Shown: positions 28,712 to 38,449 of the stretch, piece by piece
Layout of the letters: the number at the start of each line of letters is the position of its first letter
Numbering within the stretch: position 1 is the stretch's first letter
NCBI RefSeq assembly: GCF_007748115.1
Contig: NZ_CP036289.1
Location: forward strand, 1,550,001-1,614,000
DNA from: Bremerella volcania
Lineage (GTDB): Bacteria; Planctomycetota; Planctomycetia; Pirellulales; Pirellulaceae
Length of the DNA stretch: 64,000 bases
Direction of reading: 5' to 3'
Translations under genes and position numbers: made by a program
The notes under the pieces: model-generated
The model's database searches: none
What the model was told of the DNA's origin: nothing
Seen by the model: only the letters and a program-made list of their open reading frames with translations

Positions 28712-30208
28712 ATGAAATTTCTGCAAAAGCATTGGGGCAAACTGCTTGGGCTTGCCGGCGGCGTGGTCGCGCTGCTGATCGTCTTGGTGCTCGCGGCACC
28801 GACGCTTATCGGCTACGGCCCAGTGCGTAACTTTCTACTGAACCATCTGTTCAACGACAAAGAAGTTGCTGTCTCGGTCGATTCGGTTTCGGTAGGGTGG
28901 TTCCGCCCGACGGAAATCGAGAATCTTCGTGTTCAGCAAAACGAAGGGAAGTACAACGTCGGCGTTCCGCGGATCGCCAACGACGTGACCCTCTTTCAGC
29001 TGATCACCAAGCCGCGTCAACTCGGTAACCTGACGATCGAACAGCCGCTGATCGTCATTGAACTTCCCAGCGAACAGGCCGATCTGGTCACCGACGGTGC
29101 CGGGGATGCCCCTTCGTTGGATCGAGACAAAGTCGAATCGGCACTTCAGCGAACGATCGACGTGCGAGTCATCGACGCCACCGTGCAGGTCAAAAAACCA
29201 GGGTCGGAGCAGCCATGGGGTTTCGAGAACATTGGTTTCCTCGCCCAACTGCGTCCTGGTCGCAGCGACGAAGAAGGTCCTTCGATCCTCATTCCCCAAG
29301 CGACCCTGATGGATCGTCAGCAGATGACGCAGGAGATGTGCGACGACATGCTCAAGTTCGTTGCCCCGATCGTCACCGGCGTGACGCAGGTCGACGGTGA
29401 GATCTCGCTTTCCCTTTCCGATATCCGCGTTCCCCTGGCCGATCGACAAAGCTCGGTTGGCAAAGGGCAAATGGTCATTCACAAGGCCCGACTCACCGGG
29501 AAGACGCCGCTGGTGCAGAAGATTACCGAGTTCATCGGGCTCGGGCCGTCGGTCGAGGTCTTCTCCGACTGCACCATCAACTTCGAACTGGCCGACAAGC
29601 AGGTTTATCACGAAGGGCTTGACTTCGGCGTCGGCAACGTGCGTGTGCGGACACGCGGCTTCGTAGGGCTCGATAAGTCGCTCAACCTGATCGCGGAAGT
29701 TCCCATGCCGCTCGATCCGGTGGAAGAACTCAAGGATGGGGAGCTTCCGCGCCCGCTCCTTTCGGCGCTGCGAGGCAAGACGATTGAAATCCCGATCGTC
29801 GGTACGCTCGATAATCCGATCATCGACAAAGATCGCCTCGGTCAATCGCTGATGGCCACCGCCGAGTCGACGCTGCGCGACTTTCTGAACAGCGACGAGA
29901 TCAAACTGAACTTCGAGGGGGAAGAAGGCGAAGTCAACGTTGACGGCATTCTCGATCTCGCAGGCTCGCTGCTGGAAAACGCCAACCGCGAAGGGGGAAT
30001 GCTCGATCAGATGCGCGAGCGACGCGAGGCCAACCAACAGAAACGAAACGCGACCGACGAAGAAGATGCCCCGCGCGATGGCCTTTTCAAGCGGCTGCTA
30101 AAACGAGCCCAGGAAGCGGCCCAGGATTCCGATGCCCCGCCTGGCGATACCCCCGACCCAGCGGCACCAGAGGTTGAGATCAACCTAGGCGAAGCGGTCG
30201 ATCTCTAA
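28712..30208 (+). CDS. AsmA-like membrane-anchored protein
   Basis: A 498-residue protein with one N-terminal helix (LLGLAGGVVALLIVLVLAAP) and a long beta-rich body. The opening after the helix, with VAVSVDSVSVGWFRP and LTIEQPLIVIEL, resembles AsmA/TamB-type proteins that form lipid-transfer grooves between membranes. Residues ~425-498 are a charged, Pro- and Ala-rich disordered tail. Planctomycetes carry several such proteins. Family assignment is by pattern only; a transport role is an inference. A palindromic repeat follows the stop. Confidence 0.65.
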   Translation: MKFLQKHWGKLLGLAGGVVALLIVLVLAAPTLIGYGPVRNFLLNHLFNDKEVAVSVDSVSVGWFRPTEIENLRVQQNEGKYNVGVPRIANDVTLFQLITKPRQLGNLTIEQPLIVIELPSEQADLVTDGAGDAPSLDRDKVESALQRTIDVRVIDATVQVKKPGSEQPWGFENIGFLAQLRPGRSDEEGPSILIPQATLMDRQQMTQEMCDDMLKFVAPIVTGVTQVDGEISLSLSDIRVPLADRQSSVGKGQMVIHKARLTGKTPLVQKITEFIGLGPSVEVFSDCTINFELADKQVYHEGLDFGVGNVRVRTRGFVGLDKSLNLIAEVPMPLDPVEELKDGELPRPLLSALRGKTIEIPIVGTLDNPIIDKDRLGQSLMATAESTLRDFLNSDEIKLNFEGEEGEVNVDGILDLAGSLLENANREGGMLDQMRERREANQQKRNATDEEDAPRDGLFKRLLKRAQEAAQDSDAPPGDTPDPAAPEVEINLGEAVDL

Positions 30209-30213
30209 AACCT

Positions 30214-30250
30214 CCAGTCCCCTCTCCCTTGGGAAGGGAGAGGGGACTGG
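30214..30250. repeat. GC-rich palindromic intergenic repeat, copy R4 (perfect 17-bp arms)
   Basis: CCAGTCCCCTCTCCCTT (30214-30230) and its exact reverse complement (30234-30250) flank a three-base loop. It starts six bases after the stop of the AsmA-like gene. It is the most perfect hairpin of the family. Confidence 0.85.
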
Positions 30251-30419
30251 AGCCTGTCGCTGACCCTGATCTAGTTGGTGTAATCGTTACAACTGGAACG
30301 ACGATCACACGAGATCATACCTCGCTGATCCGCTTTCTTTCCTCCGTTGAGGGGGCTGACCTATATTTGCCTGAATTCGAATCCCAGGGGCGCGTGCGCC
30401 CGGAAATCAGGCAATCGCC

Positions 30420-31829
30420 ATGAGCAATCCACTTCGACAGATTCAGCACAAATCGACCCTCCTCGATGGGCTCTACCGCGTGGCGGATGCCGCGGCGATC
30501 ATCGTGGGGATGATCCTGGCCGTCATGGGGGCTGGCGAAACTCCGGCCAGCGATCATCAACTGGCGGTAGCCGCTGCCTTGGCCATCTTTTACGTCGTCG
30601 CCGAATTTACCGGCGTGTACCGAAACTGGCGAGGCGTTTCCACCGAACGAGAAATCTGGTGTGGGGCGATGACCTGGGCCGTTTCGTTGGCGGTGCTCGT
30701 CCTGATCTCGACCGTCTTCCGCTACGATCATCCTTTCAATCGCTATACGCTCGTTTCGTGGTTCTTGATCACGCCGCTGCTGCTTACCGTATCGCGAATG
30801 ATCATTCGCACGGTGCTTCGCTGGCTGCTGGCCAACGGGATGAACCAGCATGGCGTGGCGATCGTGGGCGTGAACGAACTAAGCATTCAACTTGCCCAGA
30901 ACATTAAAGATACGCCTGACCTGGGCATGCGCGTGGCCGGTTTCTACGACGACCGACCCAGCGAACGCTTGCCGCGAATTCCCGACAGCCTGGGGGCGTG
31001 CGTGGGGAACTTGCACGAACTGGTCGAAGCCGCCAGGCGTGGCGACGTGCAGCGCATCTACATCACGTTCCCGATGCGGGCCGAATCACGGATTCGCAAC
31101 GTACTGAATCATTTGGGGGACACGACCGCTTCGGTTTACATCGTGCCGGACTTCTTCGTGTTTGAGATATTGCACTCGCGGTGGTCCGACATTCGCGGCC
31201 TGCCGGTGGTTAGTGTCTACGAGAATCCATTGCTGGGTGTCGATGGCGTCTTGAAGCGGGTCAGCGACATCATCCTCGCTTCGCTCGCACTGTTGCTATT
31301 GGCGGTCCCGATGACGTTGGTCGCCTTGGCGGTAAAGCTGACGAGCAAGGGGCCGGTCTTCTTCCGTCAGCGGCGGTATGGCCTGGACGGGCAAGAGATC
31401 CTGGTCTGGAAGTTCCGCAGCATGACCGTTTGCGAAGATGGTCCCAACGTCAAACAGGCTCAGAAGAACGACAGTCGGCTGACGCCGATCGGCGGCTTTC
31501 TGCGTAAGTCATCGATCGACGAACTGCCGCAGTTGTTCAATGTGCTGACCGGGACGATGTCTCTGGTTGGGCCGCGCCCCCACGCTTCGGCACACAACGA
31601 ACAATATCGCAAGCTGATCCATCACTACATGCTGCGTCACAAAGTGAAGCCTGGCATCACGGGTCTGGCCCAGGTCCGCGGCTGGCGAGGCGAAACGGAT
31701 ACCGTTGAAAAGATGGAACGACGCGTTCAATGCGACCACGAGTACATCCGCACCTGGAGCATCTGGCTCGACCTGCGGATTCTGTTCGAGACGGTCTGGG
31801 TCGTGCTCGGGCGAAAGAACGCGTACTAA
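30420..31829 (+). CDS. Undecaprenyl-phosphate sugar phosphotransferase (exopolysaccharide priming enzyme)
   Basis: Starts exopolysaccharide repeat-unit synthesis by moving a sugar-1-phosphate onto undecaprenyl phosphate at the inner membrane. The 469-residue chain has four N-terminal helices (~15-125), a Rossmann-like CoA-binding-type domain (VAIVGVNELS... GFYDDRP), a fifth helix near 275-305, and the catalytic bacterial-transferase domain with FRQRRYGLDG, WKFRSM, RKSSIDELPQLFNVL and GPRPHA. The order matches WcaJ/PssZ enzymes; the sugar is unknown. A Wzz-type chain-length protein lies 4 kb away, so both may serve the same polymer. Confidence 0.93.
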   Translation: MSNPLRQIQHKSTLLDGLYRVADAAAIIVGMILAVMGAGETPASDHQLAVAAALAIFYVVAEFTGVYRNWRGVSTEREIWCGAMTWAVSLAVLVLISTVFRYDHPFNRYTLVSWFLITPLLLTVSRMIIRTVLRWLLANGMNQHGVAIVGVNELSIQLAQNIKDTPDLGMRVAGFYDDRPSERLPRIPDSLGACVGNLHELVEAARRGDVQRIYITFPMRAESRIRNVLNHLGDTTASVYIVPDFFVFEILHSRWSDIRGLPVVSVYENPLLGVDGVLKRVSDIILASLALLLLAVPMTLVALAVKLTSKGPVFFRQRRYGLDGQEILVWKFRSMTVCEDGPNVKQAQKNDSRLTPIGGFLRKSSIDELPQLFNVLTGTMSLVGPRPHASAHNEQYRKLIHHYMLRHKVKPGITGLAQVRGWRGETDTVEKMERRVQCDHEYIRTWSIWLDLRILFETVWVVLGRKNAY

Positions 31830-31870
31830 GCGATATGATTGAAAGGAAAAGGCTTGCCCAAAAAACTCTT

Positions 31871-31975
31871 GTCCCCTCGCCCTTCCCAAGGGAGAGGGCT
31901 AGGGTGAGGGGTTGATGAAGCGGGTACCGGGGTCGCCCCCTCACCCTAACCCTCTCCCCCGAGGGGAGAGGGGAC
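31871..31975. repeat. GC-rich composite palindromic repeat, copy R5 (~105 bp)
   Basis: Two family hairpins in opposite orientation: GTCCCCTCGCCCTTCCC/GGGAGAGGG then CTAGGGTGAGGG, a ~30-base spacer with GAAGCGGGTACC, then CCCTCACCCTAACCC and a second CTCTCCCCC/GGGGAGAG stem. It fills the gap between the convergent priming transferase and CxxCH haem genes. The composite at 62445-62547 has the same plan and a very similar spacer. Confidence 0.85.
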
Positions 31976-31984
31976 TTGAGAAAG

Positions 31985-34432
31985 CTACTTCGCGGTGCTG
32001 GTTTCCATCAGAAAACCAATCAGGTCGCGCATCTCTTCGGGCGAGAGAACCTGTTGAAATCCTTCCGGCATGATCGACTTCTCCGAGTCGCGTTCCTCTT
32101 CGATCGCCTCGGGGTCGAGTTCAAACCGCTTGCCGGCGGTGTCGATGAAGAGACGCTTTTCGTTGACGTTCGGATCGGTAATCGGGTATCCGATATGGAG
32201 TCGTCCATCGTCGGTCAGCAAGACTTTGGGGACATACATCGGCGCGATTTCCTGGCTCGGTTGCAGGATCGATTCCAAGAGCCGCTCGCGCGTCATACGC
32301 TGGCCGATGTAGGTGAGGTCGGGGCCGACGTCCGCGCCACTTCCGTCATAACGATGGCAGCGGATGCAGTAGCCGCCCTTCGAGGAAAGAAACATGCGGC
32401 GGCCTGCCTCGACGTCGGCTTCCCCTTCGATGGCAGCCAGCCATTGGTCCAGCTTCTGTGCTGGAATCGGATCGGCAACCGTCGCGGTGCGGAGCGTGCG
32501 TTTCGCTTCCTGGCGGACGATATCGTTGTCGTCGGCCGCCAGTTTCTGCAGCGTTTCCTGATGGACGTCCGCATGATCGGACAGGCCAACGATCGCCATC
32601 GCGCGGATTTGGGGATCACGCTGCGTGTTCAGGGCGATGTCGGTCGCCACCTTCTCTCCACGCTCGCCGCCGCGAAGGTAGAGCACCTGGATCGCCTGAC
32701 GTGCCAAGTCGTTATCGGCGGCATGGGTCAGGGCCTCAAGCGTTTCGTCGGTGAGCTGTTTGCTACGCGGATCAATCAGTTTGAGGGCCAGCGTTCGTAG
32801 CGCGGCCGATTGGTTGTCGTCGCGAATGATGCCAGCCAGCGTCTGCTGTTCGAGGATTTCGTTCCGCCCGCCAACGCTGCCGGACTCGAGCCACGAGATG
32901 GTGCTGAGCAAAACGGGAAACTCGCGAACACTCGGCGTGTGCGATTGCAGCCGCTCTTGCAACTGCGGCAGGAAGTCTTTGGCCTGCGTGTCGGCGATCC
33001 ACCGCATGGCATACATGCGGACGCGATCGTCGCGATCGTCAATCGCCGCGCGAAGCAGTGGCAGAGGCGTCTCTGTCTGCTTGGTGTCGTGCGACCAGCG
33101 GTACGCTTCGAGGATTCCCAGACGCTGTGCGCCGGTGGGAAGCTCTTGCCAGATTTCCAGCGGCATGTCGACCCCTTGCCGGGCAAAGCCATAGACGGCG
33201 GCTTGATGCAGGAAAGGATCATCGTATTCCAGTGCGGCCAGGGTCGGGGCCTTTCGCAGTTCTTTGGCTTCCTTTTCCGCGGTGGAAAGAGGTAACGCTT
33301 GGCTCGCAGCTGGCTGCTCTTTCCACGTCAAACGCCAGATGCGTCCCTGGCCATGCACCGGGTAGCTGCGGTCGACCCAGTCAGTGAAGTAGAGCGATCC
33401 GTCCGGAGCGATCGCGAAATCGACCGGGCGAAAGTTGTGATCTCCCTGCACGACCGTCTGGAACGTTGCCTGAACGCTGGCGCCATTGTTGCCAAGGCGA
33501 AACGTTTCGATGCGATGATCGCCCCAACTGGTTCCCCACAGTTCGCCGTGGTACCACGCGACGCCGCTGGGGGCTTCGCCGGTCGCGGCCACCATCGGCA
33601 GCGTGCCAGGCAGTTCGCCATTCCAGGCTTGCAGTGGATGGACGCCCGTTCGCCCGTATCGGAACTGATAGCCGTAGTCACCGCCTGGAACGATATGCAG
33701 AAGCCGACAAGGGGGACGGCTGTCGGGATCGTTATCGACCATGTACAAACGTCCGGCCGGGTCGAAGACCATCCCGAACGGATTCCATACGCCAGTCGCC
33801 ATCAACTGCAGGTCGCTGCCGTCGAGATTGCAGCGGTAGATGGTGCCGCCTTCCCCTCCGCCGGAAAGCTTGGTGCCGTCGCTGCCGACCAATGCGTAGG
33901 GCTCGCCCAGATTTTCACCCAGCCCGAAATAAAGCAAGCCGTCTGGGCCAATCGTCAGGCCAGCCAGTCCGTTGTGTGGATAGCGTCCGGCCGTTTCCAG
34001 GTGGGCAATTTCATCGCGCTTGTCAGCGATATGGTCCCCGTTGGTGTCGCGCAGACGAAAGACTTCCATCCGCGTGGCGACATAGATCGAGCCGTCCTTC
34101 GCCGAGAGAATGCTCATGGTGGCCTCGGTTCCTTCGTAGAACGTGCTCCACGTGTCGAATTTCCCATCGCCATTGGTATCGGCAAAGCGGCGAATGCGAT
34201 CCTTCGGCGGGCCTTGATAATCAGGCTTGCGATGATGCGTGTGCGATTCAATCACCAAGAGGGCACCACTGGAATCGAAGGTAATCCCGATCGGCGTGAC
34301 GATGTCAGGCTGCTCGGCAATCAGTTCCAACTGAAGACGCGGATCGAGTACCTTCGGCATCTCGGCGCAAAGAATATCCACGGTTCCCAGTAATAAAATC
34401 AGACCCAGGGCAAGCGACCGTAATCGAGACAT
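31985..34432 (-). CDS. PVC-type haem-binding CxxCH protein with beta-propeller and HEAT repeats
   Basis: An ~815-residue secreted protein with a signal peptide (LALGLILLLGTVDILCAE); the ATG at 34430-34432 puts that peptide first. Residues ~30-380 form a sugar-dehydrogenase-like beta-propeller (GITFDSSGALLVIESHTHH, NGLAGLTIGPDGLLYFGLGE, DHNFRPVDFAI). The middle ~380-630 is HEAT-like. A single c-type haem site, CIRCH, lies at 689-693, followed by GADVGPDL. These planctomycete proteins are presumed periplasmic oxidoreductases. Divergent from the ThuA-like gene, a pairing common in the phylum. Confidence 0.9.
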   Translation of the reverse strand: MSRLRSLALGLILLLGTVDILCAEMPKVLDPRLQLELIAEQPDIVTPIGITFDSSGALLVIESHTHHRKPDYQGPPKDRIRRFADTNGDGKFDTWSTFYEGTEATMSILSAKDGSIYVATRMEVFRLRDTNGDHIADKRDEIAHLETAGRYPHNGLAGLTIGPDGLLYFGLGENLGEPYALVGSDGTKLSGGGEGGTIYRCNLDGSDLQLMATGVWNPFGMVFDPAGRLYMVDNDPDSRPPCRLLHIVPGGDYGYQFRYGRTGVHPLQAWNGELPGTLPMVAATGEAPSGVAWYHGELWGTSWGDHRIETFRLGNNGASVQATFQTVVQGDHNFRPVDFAIAPDGSLYFTDWVDRSYPVHGQGRIWRLTWKEQPAASQALPLSTAEKEAKELRKAPTLAALEYDDPFLHQAAVYGFARQGVDMPLEIWQELPTGAQRLGILEAYRWSHDTKQTETPLPLLRAAIDDRDDRVRMYAMRWIADTQAKDFLPQLQERLQSHTPSVREFPVLLSTISWLESGSVGGRNEILEQQTLAGIIRDDNQSAALRTLALKLIDPRSKQLTDETLEALTHAADNDLARQAIQVLYLRGGERGEKVATDIALNTQRDPQIRAMAIVGLSDHADVHQETLQKLAADDNDIVRQEAKRTLRTATVADPIPAQKLDQWLAAIEGEADVEAGRRMFLSSKGGYCIRCHRYDGSGADVGPDLTYIGQRMTRERLLESILQPSQEIAPMYVPKVLLTDDGRLHIGYPITDPNVNEKRLFIDTAGKRFELDPEAIEEERDSEKSIMPEGFQQVLSPEEMRDLIGFLMETSTAK

Positions 34433-34597
34433 GGTGAAACCTTCAAGAGAAGCGTCGAGCAGGGGGGAGGGGAGTGGCATGGCGATAAATTCGTGGGAAT
34501 TGATCGCGCGAGAGCGGTGAAATGTGGATCGATTTCGATTATAACCGAACTGATTCACGACTTCCCACCTCCCGATTCAACCCCTCAGGAATTCTCC

Positions 34598-35593
34598 ATG
34601 AAACTGAATATTTTCTGGCTCGCGCTGGTTGCCCTGGTGACGCCCCTTTCAGTTGCTTCCGCCGACGACACCATGCTCACCTACTCAGGTGGCGATGGTC
34701 CCGGCAAAGGAAAGCACATCGTGCTGATCAGCGGTGATGAAGAGTATCGCTCGGAAGAAGCCTTGCCGATGCTGGCCGGTATCTTGTCGAAGCATCATGG
34801 TTTTGATTGCACGGTGCTCTTTTCGATCAACCCGGAAGATGGCACCGTTGATCCAAACAATCAGAAGAACATTCCCGGCATCGATAAACTGAAGTCGGCC
34901 GATTTGTGCATTATCATGACTCGCTTCCGTAACCTGCCGGACGAAGACATGCAGGTCATCGACGACTACCTGAAAGCGGGCAAGCCGATCATCGGGATTC
35001 GCACGGCGACCCATGCGTTCAACATTCCCAAGGATGCCAAGTTCCACTCGTACAGCTTCAACAACCAAGGGGGCTTCGGCAAGAATGTGCTGGGCGAAAC
35101 CTGGGTGAGCCATCATGGCAAGCACAAGAGCGAGAGCACCCGCGGTGTGATCAACGCCGAGCAGAAGGACAACCCAATCCTGCGCGGCGTCGATGATGTC
35201 TGGGGACCGACCGACGTGTATGGGATCCGTAATCTGCCGGAAAAAGCAACCGTGCTGGTTTATGGCTCGGTGCTGGAAGGGATGAAGCCGGAGGACAAGC
35301 CGGTTGAAGGGAAGAAGAACGACCCGATGATGCCGATCGTCTGGACGATGCCTTACCAGCTGAAAGGTGGCAAACGCGGAACTTCGCTGTGCAGTACCTT
35401 CGGCAGCGCGATCGACTACGTCAACGAAGACGGTCGCCGGATTATCGTCAACGGCGTGTTCGACCTGTTGGGTTTGGATGACAAGATCACGCCTGATCTC
35501 GACGTCAGCATCGTGGGGGACTACGATCCGAGCTTCTACGGCTTCAACAGCTTCAAGAAGGGTTTGAAGCCGGCCGACTTCCAAGGAAAGTAG
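34598..35593 (+). CDS. Secreted ThuA-like domain protein
   Basis: A 331-residue protein with a signal peptide (FWLALVALVTPLSVASA). The ATG at 34598 has CAGGAA nearby; the frame runs on upstream but without sense. ThuA-like landmarks are HIVLISGDEEYRSEEALPM, the mid-protein KAGKPIIGIRTATHAF and later YGSVLEG. The family is a class I glutamine amidotransferase-like fold linked to trehalose and other sugar use, often without the catalytic Cys. In planctomycetes it usually neighbours CxxCH dehydrogenases, as here. The biochemical role is unknown. Confidence 0.88.
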   Translation: MKLNIFWLALVALVTPLSVASADDTMLTYSGGDGPGKGKHIVLISGDEEYRSEEALPMLAGILSKHHGFDCTVLFSINPEDGTVDPNNQKNIPGIDKLKSADLCIIMTRFRNLPDEDMQVIDDYLKAGKPIIGIRTATHAFNIPKDAKFHSYSFNNQGGFGKNVLGETWVSHHGKHKSESTRGVINAEQKDNPILRGVDDVWGPTDVYGIRNLPEKATVLVYGSVLEGMKPEDKPVEGKKNDPMMPIVWTMPYQLKGGKRGTSLCSTFGSAIDYVNEDGRRIIVNGVFDLLGLDDKITPDLDVSIVGDYDPSFYGFNSFKKGLKPADFQGK

Positions 35594-35609
35594 AAGCCAG
35601 GTCGTTACT

Positions 35610-37196
35610 CTACTGGCCGCGCCGATCTCCGGGCGCGGCCGTTCCGCGGCGGTCGTAACCGGCACGTCGGTCGACTTCCGGATAGGTTGCCGGCGGAGCT
35701 TGATCGGTCGCACGACGACCGCGGCCTGGGGCATCTGGATTGACCGGTGGTTCCGCCGCCCGCGGAACCGATCGGCGATCTCCAGCGGCCGGTGCCGCCG
35801 ACGTATCGGTCGAGCGGCGTCCCCACAGACGATCGGTCCAGCGACGCCCTTGGCTGCCTGGCATGGGCGAAAGCAGCACCACGATGCCGATGCCCAGGAT
35901 CATGCCACCCAATAGGCCGCTTCCCGCGATGACCGTCTTGCTTGGCCCTAGCGGATACTCGCCGGTGGTTGGCTGATCGATGCGGGTAATCAAGCTGGCC
36001 GTTTCCGAAGCACGCTTGTTGGCCTTGGCGTCGGACAGTTGTTCATGGGCGGTCCGCAGGACGAGCGTGCACTTATCGACGTCGGCCACCAGGTTAGCGT
36101 AGCCGGCGCGAATGGAGGCCAGCGAATCGAGCCGTTCCCGAACGTCGGCCTCTTGGTTGTTAATCGATTTCAGACGCGATCGTTGCAACTGCAAGTCGGC
36201 CTGGATACCGCGGACTGCAATCGCCAGTTCGCCGCGCAGCTTATGACGCACTTCATCTTCCGCCGCAACCGCGGACTGAACCTGCGGGTGCGACTTACTC
36301 ATCTTGCCCATCAGCTGCGAGGTACGAAGCTGGGCATCGACCAGGCCATCCTTCAAACGGCGAAGTGATGGCTGGCTTTCGAGCAATTGGTTCGGAGTGG
36401 CGATCAGATTATCGGGATCGTTCTGGGCAGCTTCCAGAATCTTCAGCTGTTCATCCAGCTTGACCAGTTCGGCTTCGCCGTCGCGAATCTGCTGCTTGAT
36501 CTTGTTCCAGGCATTGCGGAGGTTGCCGTCGCCTGAGTTGGCATCGTTCAGGCTGCGCAGCTCACCCAGGTCGCTTCCGACCTTGGTCTCCTGAGCTTTC
36601 AACGCTTCGGTAGCCCGGTCCAGTTCCTGCTGGGCTAGTAGCTCGGCGTTTTCCAGTTCGGCGATCACGCTGTCGGCGCGTCGGTTACGGATGTTCTTCA
36701 GGGCGATGTCCATTTGCTGGCAGAGCGTTGATGTCAGAAGGATGGCTCGCTCGCGATCATCGGCGTCAACCGAAAGGTGCAGCACTTCGGTCGTGCCAAA
36801 CTCGGCTCCGTTGGGTGGACTGACCTTCACGTTCTTGCGCAGCGATTCGACGTCGGTCAGTGACGGCCACTCTCCTTGGACGCGGTTTCCCAGCGGTGGG
36901 CCAACCTGCTTGAGCGTGGCTTCCAGGACTGCTTGGTTGCGGGCCACTTCCACCACCATTTCCTGTGCCGCTTTCATCGTATCGATGCTGTCGAAACGCC
37001 CTTGGCCGCTCAACTGGCCGGCCGCTTCGTCACGCAAGAGGATCGACTGCGTGGCTTGCCACTGGTCCGGCTTCACCAGCGAATAGGTTGCCGCCAGAAG
37101 AAAACAGCCAACGGCCACCGGCACCCACAGCTTCCACTGTTTTTGAAGCAGGCTGGCATACTGTTGAACTTGTGGAGGTAGCTGAAGCTGGCTCAT
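35610..37196 (-). CDS. Wzz/GumC-type exopolysaccharide chain-length protein, no kinase domain
   Basis: A 528-residue inner-membrane protein. Helix 1 lies near 28-45 (WVPVAVGCFLLAATYSLV), followed by the Wzz domain with the QSILLRDE strand and a long coiled coil (~170-380). Helix 2 is near 430-455 (VIAGSGLLGGMILGIGIVVLLSP), after a Pro-rich motif. It controls polymer length and export with a flippase/outer-membrane partner not in the window. The C-terminal ~70 residues are Arg-rich with repeated DRR and RR pairs, and there is no tyrosine-kinase domain. Confidence 0.88.
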   Translation of the reverse strand: MSQLQLPPQVQQYASLLQKQWKLWVPVAVGCFLLAATYSLVKPDQWQATQSILLRDEAAGQLSGQGRFDSIDTMKAAQEMVVEVARNQAVLEATLKQVGPPLGNRVQGEWPSLTDVESLRKNVKVSPPNGAEFGTTEVLHLSVDADDRERAILLTSTLCQQMDIALKNIRNRRADSVIAELENAELLAQQELDRATEALKAQETKVGSDLGELRSLNDANSGDGNLRNAWNKIKQQIRDGEAELVKLDEQLKILEAAQNDPDNLIATPNQLLESQPSLRRLKDGLVDAQLRTSQLMGKMSKSHPQVQSAVAAEDEVRHKLRGELAIAVRGIQADLQLQRSRLKSINNQEADVRERLDSLASIRAGYANLVADVDKCTLVLRTAHEQLSDAKANKRASETASLITRIDQPTTGEYPLGPSKTVIAGSGLLGGMILGIGIVVLLSPMPGSQGRRWTDRLWGRRSTDTSAAPAAGDRRSVPRAAEPPVNPDAPGRGRRATDQAPPATYPEVDRRAGYDRRGTAAPGDRRGQ

Positions 37197-37312
37197 GGCG
37201 ACTTCCGATTGGCGGATTGTAGCGGTTGTAGCGATTGTTCCATGCGCGTGCGCAGGTGCGCAGCGAAACGCGTATCCAACTCTAGGTTGCCGTTAAGCGT
37301 AGTCAGCGCGAA

Positions 37313-38440
37313 TTAAGAGAATCGCCGGGGAGAAAGAAACTCGATCGGCGCGGAGGTTCGGCCGGTCGTAGCCAGGTCGCAGAGGATCTCCCCCAGGGCC
37401 GAAGCGAACTTGAAACCGTGCCCTGAAAGGCCAGCCGCAAAGTGCAGCCCTTCATGCTCAGGATGCGTGCCCACGAGAAAGTGTTGATCAGGCGTGACCG
37501 TATACATGCACGCCTCGTGGTGCACGAGGTTGTGCGAGAGCAGCGGAAGGTGACTTGACGTGAAGGTTTCGACTGCCCGGCGGTCGGCGGCGTCTTCCCT
37601 TTGGTTCTGCTGATCGGCCGACGCGATGGGCTCGCCTCCATCGTGCCGGGCCAGCTTCACCCCTTGGCTGTCGAGCTGGGGAAATCCGTAGTAGATCCCT
37701 TGCGGCGTTACGATCAGAAAGACCGGAAACGACGAAGCAGGCGTATAGGCGGGGGCATCGTTTTCGTACCAGTAAAGATGCTTCCGCAGAATGGTCATCG
37801 GCACGTTCAGGTCGGCCAGAAGCTGCTTGGCCCAGGCCCCGCCGCACAGAACCAATTGCTTCGCGTGAATCACCTCGGAATCGGTTCGCAGTTCGAAGGC
37901 TTCCCCTGTCCGCGACCACGATTGAACCGGCGAGTCGGTCTTGATCGTGGCCCCGTGCTGCTTCGCCTGGTCTAAGTAGGCGTTGATGCATTCGGCGACC
38001 AGCAAATAGCCTGCATCGTGCTCCAGGATGCCGACGCAGTCCGCGGGAGGAACTACACCGGGAAACTCGCTGGCGATGTCTTCATAACGAAACTGTTGGA
38101 TCGCCAGTCGATGCTGCTGGGCACTGCGCAGCGTTCCGGCAATCACTTCGCCTGACTCGGGACCGATTTGCAGTACGCCGGTGGGGAAGTAGAGCTGCCG
38201 TCCGGTGGCTCGCTCCAGATCGTGCCAACCGCGATAGGCCCGACGCAGCAGGGGGACGTAGTCCGGATGTTCGAAGTAGGCCATGCGAATGACGCGCGTC
38301 TGGCCGTGCGAACTGCCCCGGGCATGCGGAGGCGAGTAGCGATCGAGACCGATCACGTCTGCGCCGGCCTGGGCCAGGTAAGCGGCCGCCGCGCTGCCGA
38401 CGCCGCCGATACCTATTACCGCAACGTCGCACATGAGCAT
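37313..38440 (-). CDS. solA: Monomeric sarcosine oxidase / N-methyl-amino-acid oxidase family flavoenzyme
   Basis: A 375-residue FAD enzyme that oxidises N-methyl amino acids. The dinucleotide fold (VAVIGIGGVGSAAAAYL) opens the chain, and RGSSHGQTRVIR follows as in MSOX. The covalent-FAD Cys appears as EACMYT, Cys311, with TPDQHFLVG after it; the C-terminal GLSGHGFKFA segment is also conserved. The ATG at 38440 has AGGAAG five bases before it. It starts nine bases after the lipoprotein gene upstream, so the two are likely one transcript. Substrate (sarcosine or N-methyltryptophan) is not decidable. Confidence 0.92.
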   Translation of the reverse strand: MLMCDVAVIGIGGVGSAAAAYLAQAGADVIGLDRYSPPHARGSSHGQTRVIRMAYFEHPDYVPLLRRAYRGWHDLERATGRQLYFPTGVLQIGPESGEVIAGTLRSAQQHRLAIQQFRYEDIASEFPGVVPPADCVGILEHDAGYLLVAECINAYLDQAKQHGATIKTDSPVQSWSRTGEAFELRTDSEVIHAKQLVLCGGAWAKQLLADLNVPMTILRKHLYWYENDAPAYTPASSFPVFLIVTPQGIYYGFPQLDSQGVKLARHDGGEPIASADQQNQREDAADRRAVETFTSSHLPLLSHNLVHHEACMYTVTPDQHFLVGTHPEHEGLHFAAGLSGHGFKFASALGEILCDLATTGRTSAPIEFLSPRRFS

Positions 38441-38449
38441 GGCGTCTTC

